A DNA stretch of 7,472 bases from Ruminococcus sp. UBA4385 (GTDB lineage Bacteria; Bacillota_A; Clostridia; Oscillospirales; Ruminococcaceae): assembly GCA_002391065.1 (NCBI GenBank), contig DGRP01000073.1:6002-13473 (forward strand), written 5' to 3'. Position 1 is the first letter of the stretch. Every line of letters starts with the position of its first letter. Positions 1 to 4,204 of this stretch are shown here, one piece after another. A program made the translations under genes and the position numbers. The notes below the pieces were generated by a model. That model saw only the letters and a list, made by a program, of their open reading frames with translations, made no database searches and was not told the DNA's origin.

Positions 1-31
1 TTAGCCGTGCGGCGAGCACCGCGGAAATAGT

Positions 32-117
32 TAGTGCAGAATTAACAAAAATAGCCTTGATGCTTTGTGCAACCCTACAGTTTGAAAAATCATTATATCA
101 CACATCACACATCACAC
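32..117. repeat. Direct repeat, copy 1 (~86 bp)
   Basis: This segment matches 206-291 without gaps at a constant offset of 174 bases. Three blocks are identical: 32-53 (22 bases beginning TAGTGCAGAATT), 64-82 (19 bases, TTTGTGCAACCCTACAGTT) and 95-117 (23 bases). By hand count about 74 of 86 positions agree, and the two linkers between blocks have diverged. The right end is three exact tandem copies of ATCACAC (97-117). There is no coding potential and no clear terminal inverted repeat. It looks like a dispersed intergenic repeat of the host genome, but that is inference. Confidence 0.8.
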
Positions 118-149
118 GGCAGGGAAAACCCTGGCAGGGAAAACCCTGC
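118..149. repeat. Tandem 15-bp palindromic repeat GGCAGGGAAAACCCT
   Basis: Two exact head-to-tail copies occupy 118-132 and 133-147. Each contains a self-complementary core, AGGG-AAAA-CCCT; with flanking bases the second copy forms a perfect 6-bp stem with an AAAA loop (134-149). The unit sits exactly at the end of the heptamer tract of repeat copy 1 and is missing after copy 2. No T-tract follows on either strand, so it is not a good terminator. The motif GGGAAAACC also occurs in the hairpin at the far right of the window. Confidence 0.75.
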
Positions 150-205
150 ACCGCCACGCGCCGTACCTTTGCTTTGGCTTCACAGACCTTGAACGCGGAG
201 TGAAA

Positions 206-298
206 TAGTGCAGAATTAACAAAAATAAACTTTCTGTTTTGTGCAACCCTACAGTTCAAAAAAATGAAATATCACACATCACACATCACACGTCACAC
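206..298. repeat. Direct repeat, copy 2, with ATCACAC heptamers
   Basis: Bases 206-291 are the second copy of the unit at 32-117, offset 174. The identical blocks are 206-227, 238-256 and 269-291. The terminal tract has three ATCACAC heptamers (271-291) plus a fourth degenerate one, GTCACAC (292-298). The end of the tract touches the xylA terminator at 299, so the repeat lies immediately outside the xylA transcription unit. Function is unknown. Confidence 0.8.
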
Positions 299-328
299 AA
301 AAAGCCCACTCCGAAATGAAGTGGGCTT
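299..328 (-). terminator. Rho-independent terminator of xylA
   Basis: A perfect 9-bp inverted repeat (AAGCCCACT at 302-310 and AGTGGGCTT at 320-328) encloses a 9-base loop. Read on the minus strand, the hairpin begins 18 bases after the xylA stop codon and is followed directly by TTTTT (299-303, partly within the stem). This is the classical intrinsic terminator arrangement for a transcript running leftward. On the plus strand the hairpin is followed by AATTTAT, a poor U-tract, so it is assigned to xylA only. Confidence 0.9.
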
Positions 329-346
329 AATTTATGCATTAAGAAA

Positions 347-1672
347 TCAGACTGTGAACATGATCTGATTGAGAACGCTCTCCAGATATTCCTGTCTGCC
401 GCTGGAGAGGGAGTCTGTTACCTCGCCCTTTTCAAGAGCGTACTTTTCAAGGTCTTCCATATTTACCTTGCCGTCGATGATGTCCTTGCCTATGCCTGTT
501 GTCCATGAAGCATATCTGTCATCAACAAACTTGTCAAGTCTGCCGTCCTCGATGATCTTTGCTGCTGCTCTCAGACCGAGTGCAAAGGTGTCCATGCCTG
601 CAATGTAGCTGAGGAAAATGTCCTCAGGTGTGTAGGAGCCTCTTCTTGCCTTAGCGTCAAAGTTCAGACCGCCGTTTGTGAAGCCGCCTGCCTTGAGTAC
701 CTCGTACATACAAAGAGTAGCATCATAAGCATTTGTCGGGAACTGGTCGGTATCCCAGCCGAGCAGTGCATCACCCTGATTAGCATCAATAGAGCCGAAG
801 AAGCCGTTGTCTCTTGCAACTCTGAGCTCGTGCTGGAAGGTGTGCTGTGCAAGTGTTGCGTGGTTAGCCTCGATATTCATCTTGAAATCCTTGTCAAGTC
901 CGTACTTCCTCAGGAAGCCGATAACAGTTGCAGTATCAAAGTCATACTGGTGCTTTGTAGGCTCCTTTGGCTTAGGCTCAATGTAGAAGTCGCCGTCATA
1001 GCCCTTTGAACGTGCATAGTCAACAGCAAGTCTCAGCAGTCTTGCCATGTTGTCAAGCTCCAGACCCATGTTGGTGTTGAGCAGAGTCTCATAGCCCTCT
1101 CTTCCGCCCCAGAACACATAGCCCTTACCGCCGAGTGCGATAGTGGAGTCGATAGCCTTCTTGATCTGTGCTGCTGCATAAGCAAAAACATCAGCAGAGG
1201 GTGATGTGCCTGCACCGTGCATATATCTCGGGTGGTCAAAGCACTTAGCTGTGCCCCACAGAAGCTTCTTTGAAGGGTCAGCCTTCATTTTATCAGCTAT
1301 GTAAGCGATGACTTCGTCAAACTTCTCGTTAGTTGTTTTCAGGTCGCCGTACTCAGGTGAGATATCACGGTCATGATAGCAGAAATAGTCGATGGAAAGC
1401 TTGTCCATGATCTCGAAAGCTGCGTCTACCTTAGCCTTAGCCCTGGCCTCGGGAGTATCAGCGCCCCAGCTCTTGTCAGCAGTACCAACACCGAACATAT
1501 CGGTGCCGTCGCCGCCCATTGTATGCCACCACGAAAGAGCGAACTTGAGCTGCTCTCTCATAGTCTTGCCCATGATGACCTCATCAGGGTTGTAATACTT
1601 GAAGGAAAGCGGATTTGTGGAATCCTTGCCCTCATACTTGATCTTTGGGATGTCCTTGAAAAACTCTGCCAT
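347..1672 (-). CDS. xylA: Xylose isomerase (class II)
   Basis: Cytoplasmic TIM-barrel enzyme interconverting D-xylose and D-xylulose (EC 5.3.1.5), the first step of the isomerase route into the pentose phosphate pathway. The protein is 441 residues, the usual class II length. Catalytic His100 and Asp103 lie in YHDRDIS. The metal ligands expected for the family are all present: Glu232 in [12 protein letters not shown], Glu268 and His271 in NIEANHA, Asp296 in SIDANQGD, Asp307 and Asp309 in GWDTDQFP, and Asp339 in NFDAKARR. The substrate-loop motif [13 protein letters not shown] is intact. An in-frame ATG 39 bases upstream was rejected because GGAGG (1681-1685) lies 8 bases before the ATG at 1670-1672 and the family normally starts MAEFF or similar. 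It is monocistronic here: its own promoter, its own terminator, and no xylulokinase, transporter or regulator beside it in the window. Confidence 0.97.
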   Translation of the reverse strand: MAEFFKDIPKIKYEGKDSTNPLSFKYYNPDEVIMGKTMREQLKFALSWWHTMGGDGTDMFGVGTADKSWGADTPEARAKAKVDAAFEIMDKLSIDYFCYHDRDISPEYGDLKTTNEKFDEVIAYIADKMKADPSKKLLWGTAKCFDHPRYMHGAGTSPSADVFAYAAAQIKKAIDSTIALGGKGYVFWGGREGYETLLNTNMGLELDNMARLLRLAVDYARSKGYDGDFYIEPKPKEPTKHQYDFDTATVIGFLRKYGLDKDFKMNIEANHATLAQHTFQHELRVARDNGFFGSIDANQGDALLGWDTDQFPTNAYDATLCMYEVLKAGGFTNGGLNFDAKARRGSYTPEDIFLSYIAGMDTFALGLRAAAKIIEDGRLDKFVDDRYASWTTGIGKDIIDGKVNMEDLEKYALEKGEVTDSLSSGRQEYLESVLNQIMFTV

Positions 1673-1680
1673 TGTTAAAA

Positions 1681-1685
1681 CCTCC
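1681..1685 (-). promoter_or_regulatory. xylA ribosome binding site
   Basis: GGAGG on the minus strand, 8 bases before the ATG at 1672. It lies inside the longer reading frame that starts at 1711 and so decides for the shorter, 441-residue protein. Confidence 0.9.
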
Positions 1686-1716
1686 GAATTGTAAAATTGT
1701 GTATGGCTCAAAGCCG

Positions 1717-1730
1717 AAAAAACGATTACA
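1717..1730 (-). promoter_or_regulatory. Possible degenerate cre (CcpA) site in the xylA leader
   Basis: On the minus strand the sequence reads TGTAATCGTTTTTT, which fits most of the catabolite-responsive consensus TGWAARCGYTWWCW but lacks the conserved C near the right end and has T for R at position 6. It would lie about 25 bases downstream of the predicted xylA transcription start, a position where CcpA acts as a roadblock in Firmicutes. Catabolite repression of xylose genes is common in that phylum. The match is imperfect in an AT-rich region and may be chance. Confidence 0.25.
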
Positions 1731-1763
1731 CAGACACATAAATGCCCATATAAACCTACAATA

Positions 1764-1793
1764 ATAATACACCAAAAGGGAGGGTCTTGTCAA
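1764..1793 (-). promoter_or_regulatory. xylA promoter (sigma-A type)
   Basis: Minus-strand TTGACA (1793-1788), a perfect -35, is followed after 18 bases by TATTAT (1769-1764), one base off the -10 consensus. Transcription would begin near 1757, giving a leader of about 85 nt before the xylA ATG. The leader contains a small GGCT/AGCC hairpin (1705-1715) flanked by a TGTGTA/TACACA pair (1698-1703 and 1727-1732), whose meaning is unclear. Confidence 0.7.
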
Positions 1794-1896
1794 CTGTTTT
1801 TTATTTAAAATGCTTTGAATTTTCGCAGGACCTTCAGAGTATTTAATAAAAGTGCGCAAAATCGGGCTTTATGGGGGAAAAAACACCGTTAAATCC

Positions 1897-1924
1897 TTGA
1901 CAAATCCATGATAAGTGATATAAT
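1897..1924 (+). promoter_or_regulatory. Extended -10 promoter of the efflux operon
   Basis: A perfect TTGACA (1897-1902) and a perfect TATAAT (1919-1924) are separated by 16 bases, and TG at 1916-1917 adds the extended -10 element (TGATATAAT). This is about as strong a housekeeping promoter as the consensus allows. The predicted start of transcription is 1930-1932, about 117 bases before the first ATG. So strong a promoter before an efflux operon suggests that control is applied later, in the leader, or by a repressor not visible here. Confidence 0.9.
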
Positions 1925-1999
1925 GTAGTTTAGACAGATAAAAGAGACAGCAAACGAATAGAATACTTGGCACAGTTCAGGCTGTGTCTGCTTTTCTCT

Positions 2000-2029
2000 G
2001 TCTGACTGCCAAATGCAGCAGACTTTTTT
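2000..2029 (+). terminator. Intrinsic terminator inside the operon leader (attenuator)
   Basis: GTCTG-A-CTGC (2000-2009) pairs with GCAGCAGAC (2015-2023), leaving a single bulged A2005 and a 5-base loop. Nine base pairs, six of them G-C, are followed immediately by TTTTTT (2024-2029). It lies downstream of the strong promoter and 20 bases before the first start codon, so transcripts stopping here would be about 98 nt long and the operon would stay silent. An intrinsic terminator in this place is the defining part of an attenuation system. Confidence 0.75.
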
Positions 2030-2036
2030 AGATTAC

Positions 2037-2041
2037 GGAGG
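2037..2041 (+). promoter_or_regulatory. Ribosome binding site of the first operon gene
   Basis: GGAGG, 7 bases before the ATG at 2049. It decides against the in-frame ATG at 2013, which has no Shine-Dalgarno sequence and lies in the loop of the leader terminator. Confidence 0.9.
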
Positions 2042-2048
2042 AAAAATT

Positions 2049-3494
2049 ATGACCAGAACTAAAAAGGCGGTCACTGCCGTCATAACAGCACTTGCGGTCT
2101 GCGGAGCAGGTGTCGGAGGATATTTTGCGTGGAAAAAGCTATCCTCAGACAGTGAAAACAGCTCTGTAAAGGTGTATGTGCAGAAGGTCTCTGACCTGAA
2201 TACAGCCTCGGGCTTTGATCTTACTGCGACCAAATATTCAGCAGTGGTAGAGGCTCAGGCTTCCGCCGATGTAAAGTATGACACTGCCAAGACTATTGAC
2301 GAGATACTTGTCAAAGAGGGTGATACCGTCAAAAAGGGCGACAAGGTGCTCACCTATGATGTTGAGAGCATTGAGCTTCAGCTCGATCAGGCAAAGCTTG
2401 AGGCTGAAAGGCTTCAGGCACAGATAGACTCGAACAATGCTGAGATAAAGCAGCTGGAGACTGAGAAGAAGACAGCCAGCGAGGACGCTGCTGTGTCGCT
2501 CAATACGCAGATACTCTCCCTGAAAAGCGAGAATGCTACCAATGAGTATGACAAAAAAGCCAAGGACGCAGAGGCTTCAAAGCTTGAAAAGAGCATGGAC
2601 AATGCCTTTGTGCTTGCACCCTCTGACGGAACTGTGACCGAGCTTAAAACCACGGAGCAGCTCTCAGAGCAGGGCGGAGATGTTATTATGAAGATAACCG
2701 CCGAGGGAGCTTACCGTGTAAAGGGCAAGGTAAACGAGCAGAATATCAGAATGCTTTATGAGGGCTGTCCTGTGATAATGCGTTCAAGAATTGACGACAG
2801 TGTACAGAGGGGAGAGGTCTCAAAGATAGATACAAAGCCCTCCGCCGAGCAGAGCAATGACATGGAATATGGCTACGGCGAAAGCGATGAGTACTCATCA
2901 TCATCAAACTATGCATTCTACATCACTCCCGATGACCCCGAGGCGCTTATGCTTGGTCAGCACCTGCTGGTTGAGGTAGATAACGGTCAGGAGGAAAGCC
3001 TTGATAAAAACGGTATATGGCTCTACAGTGAGTTTGTTGTCACAAAAGACGGAAAGAGCTTTGTATGGGCATCGGACAGCGACAACAGGATAGAAAAGCG
3101 TGAAGTGACCCTCGGAAAGAAAGACGAGATGAACGGTGACGTTGAGATAAAGTCGGGTCTTAAAGAGAGCGATAAGATAGCTTTCCCTGCAAAGTACATC
3201 AAGGAGGGCATGACTGCAACCACTAACGAGGAGGAGGTTTCGGTTGATGAGAATGACCTCGGCTATGAGGAAGACCCCGAGTTTACAGGCGAGGATCACG
3301 GCGAGACGGAGGACTTTGATGCCAACTACAATGACCCGCTTGCAGACCTTACCGAGGAAGAAATAATGAGCATGACTGACGAGGAGCTTGAAGCATATAT
3401 CAACGAGCACCTCTCCGATGACGAAACGGTCAATGTTGAATACGATCCTGCCCTTGAAATTACAGACGAGCAGGCTGAAGAGCCCAAGGGCTGA
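2049..3494 (+). CDS. HlyD/MacA-like ABC transporter adaptor with acidic C-terminal tail (adaptor 1)
   Basis: Membrane fusion (adaptor) protein of 481 residues, expected to be anchored by one N-terminal helix (residues 7-28, after basic MTRTKK) with the rest outside the membrane. In order: a beta strand region (about 55-80), the first lipoyl half (about 82-104, IDEILVKEGDTVKKGDKVLTYD), an alpha-helical hairpin (about 105-183, rich in E, K and A heptads), the second lipoyl half (about 185-217, FVLAPSDGTVTEL), a beta-barrel region with a low-complexity acidic Ser/Tyr loop (264-288), a membrane-proximal region (about 322-390), and an acidic tail (394-481). The tail has 36 Asp/Glu and one Lys in 88 residues. 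This core matches the MacA/YknX family, where adaptors connect to a MacB-type permease. It is the first gene of the operon and the target of the leader. The tail is not a normal part of such adaptors. Substrate unknown. Confidence 0.85.
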   Translation: MTRTKKAVTAVITALAVCGAGVGGYFAWKKLSSDSENSSVKVYVQKVSDLNTASGFDLTATKYSAVVEAQASADVKYDTAKTIDEILVKEGDTVKKGDKVLTYDVESIELQLDQAKLEAERLQAQIDSNNAEIKQLETEKKTASEDAAVSLNTQILSLKSENATNEYDKKAKDAEASKLEKSMDNAFVLAPSDGTVTELKTTEQLSEQGGDVIMKITAEGAYRVKGKVNEQNIRMLYEGCPVIMRSRIDDSVQRGEVSKIDTKPSAEQSNDMEYGYGESDEYSSSSNYAFYITPDDPEALMLGQHLLVEVDNGQEESLDKNGIWLYSEFVVTKDGKSFVWASDSDNRIEKREVTLGKKDEMNGDVEIKSGLKESDKIAFPAKYIKEGMTATTNEEEVSVDENDLGYEEDPEFTGEDHGETEDFDANYNDPLADLTEEEIMSMTDEELEAYINEHLSDDETVNVEYDPALEITDEQAEEPKG

Positions 3495-3495
3495 C

Positions 3496-3501
3496 GGGAG
3501 G
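3496..3501 (+). promoter_or_regulatory. Ribosome binding site deciding a TTG start
   Basis: GGGAGG begins one base after the adaptor 1 stop codon and lies 7 bases before TTG at 3509. No in-frame ATG is near; the next Met is residue 38, inside the nucleotide-binding core just before Walker A. Confidence 0.85.
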
Positions 3502-3508
3502 TATTGCT

Positions 3509-4204
3509 TTGATCTTTGAAATAAAAAACATCTGCAAGGATTATTATCAGGGCAGAGAAGCCGTTCCCGTTCTGAAAGATATCTCACTTTCGGTCAGCGA
3601 GGGCGAATACGTTGCTATAATGGGACCCTCGGGCTCGGGAAAGTCAACCCTTATGAATATAATCGGCTGCCTTGACAAGCAGACAAGGGGCACCTTCAGC
3701 TTTGACGGTGTGGATATAATGTCCGCAGGCGACAGAAAGCTCTCAGAGATACGAAACAAGAAAATAGGCTTTGTGTTCCAGAACTTCAATCTCCTGCCGA
3801 GACAATCCGCACTGGAGAATGTGGAGCTTCCGCTTTTGTACGCAGGAGTTTCCAAGCGTGAAAGGCGCAGAAGAGCGAAGGAGGCTCTCAGAACAGTAGG
3901 GCTTGAAAACAGAATGATGTTCAAGCCTACACAGCTTTCGGGCGGACAGAAGCAGAGAGTTGCGATCGCAAGAGCGATAGTAAATCACCCGAGACTTCTT
4001 CTCGCTGACGAGCCTACAGGAGCGCTGGATACAGCATCGGGCGAGCAGGTAATGGAGCTGTTTGAGGAGCTTAACAAAAACGGCGCAACTATAGTTATGA
4101 TAACTCATGAGCCTGAGATAGCCCGCTGTGCAAAGAGGATAATGTATATCCGTGACGGAAGGCTTATCGACGAGCCCTCAGACAGGCAGGAGGGCGCAGT
4201 ATGA
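3509..4204 (+). CDS. MacB/LolD-type ABC transporter ATP-binding protein
   Basis: Cytoplasmic nucleotide-binding subunit of 231 residues that should dimerise and drive the permease encoded at 6091-7368. All ABC ATPase motifs are intact: Walker A GPSGSGKST (39-47), Q-loop Gln91 (FVFQNFNLLP), signature LSGGQKQR (143-150), Walker B LLLADEPT with catalytic Glu168, D-loop GALD (171-174) and switch His200 (MITHEP). The sequence around the Q-loop and GALDTASGEQVM is typical of the MacB/LolD/FtsE family, including YknY-like proteins of Firmicutes, which pair with separate four-helix permeases. Translation starts at TTG. It follows adaptor 1 by 14 bases and overlaps adaptor 2 by 4 bases (ATGA), which indicates coupled translation. 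Length and motif spacing are ordinary. Confidence 0.95.
   Translation: MIFEIKNICKDYYQGREAVPVLKDISLSVSEGEYVAIMGPSGSGKSTLMNIIGCLDKQTRGTFSFDGVDIMSAGDRKLSEIRNKKIGFVFQNFNLLPRQSALENVELPLLYAGVSKRERRRRAKEALRTVGLENRMMFKPTQLSGGQKQRVAIARAIVNHPRLLLADEPTGALDTASGEQVMELFEELNKNGATIVMITHEPEIARCAKRIMYIRDGRLIDEPSDRQEGAV

Larger units (their letters stand above)
1..301. other. Non-coding region downstream of xylA, repeat-bearing
   Basis: No reading frame here has a plausible start, ribosome binding site and length; a frame ending at a minus-strand TAA at 1-3 is blocked by another stop only about 30 bases upstream. The stretch is filled by two diverged copies of a direct repeat (32-117 and 206-291) and a tandem short palindrome between them (118-149). 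Bases 1-31 and 150-205 share short words (GCCGT, CGCGGA, GAAATAGT) just ahead of each repeat copy, so the repeated unit may begin further left with small insertions or deletions. What lies beyond the left edge cannot be seen. Confidence 0.6.
1932..2048 (+). promoter_or_regulatory. Structured 5' leader, candidate attenuator or riboswitch-like RNA
   Basis: The untranslated leader begins at the predicted +1 with AGACAGATAAAAGAGACA (1932-1949), which pairs with 1985-2003. The pairs are 1932-1938/1997-2003 (7 bp), one T/C mismatch, 1940-1944/1991-1995 (5 bp), a bulged G1990, then 1945-1949/1985-1989 (5 bp): 17 Watson-Crick pairs in all. The 3' strand of this helix shares bases 2000-2003 with the terminator stem at 2000-2023, so only one can form. 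Further alternatives are TTGGCA (1967-1972) with TGCCAA (2007-2012), also incompatible with the terminator, and a local hairpin GGCACAG/CTGTGTC (1969-1988). No convincing leader peptide exists. The pattern fits transcription attenuation by an RNA switch, with ligand or factor unknown. The pairings are seen; the switching is inferred. Confidence 0.6.

Noticed and set aside
97..298. Possible CRISPR array formed by the spaced repeats
   Set aside because: Only two long repeats with diverged linkers, heptamer tracts without spacers, and no cas genes; not a CRISPR.
302..328. Bidirectional terminator
   Set aside because: The plus-strand side is followed by AATTTAT rather than a T-run, and no plus-strand gene ends there within the window.
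1673..1711. Longer xylose isomerase starting at the ATG at 1711 (454 residues)
   Set aside because: The ribosome binding site GGAGG at 1681-1685 lies inside this extension, and the extra 13 residues are not typical of the family; the start at 1672 gives the normal 441-residue protein.
1819..1862. Imperfect inverted repeat ATTTTCGCA / TGCGCAAAAT upstream of the operon promoter, a possible operator
   Set aside because: It needs a one-base gap, is AT-rich, and lies more than 30 bases upstream of the -35; too weak to call without conservation.
1967..2005. Leader peptide beginning at TTG 1967 (12 codons) or GTG 1984 (15 codons), which would mean ribosome-mediated attenuation
   Set aside because: Neither has a ribosome binding site at a workable distance, and neither has codon content suggesting a regulatory stall. 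An RNA-only or protein-mediated mechanism is more likely, though a leaderless or weak peptide cannot be fully excluded.
2013..2048. Earlier in-frame ATG for adaptor 1
   Set aside because: It lacks a Shine-Dalgarno sequence and sits in the loop and T-tract of the leader terminator. The ATG at 2049 has GGAGG 7 bases upstream and is followed by a clean basic-plus-hydrophobic anchor.
2904..3587. Minus-strand open frame of 227 codons opposite adaptor 1 and the ATPase start
   Set aside because: It lies antisense to well-supported coding sequence, has no convincing ribosome binding site, and its Cys-, Leu- and Phe-rich composition is what the complement of acidic codons produces.
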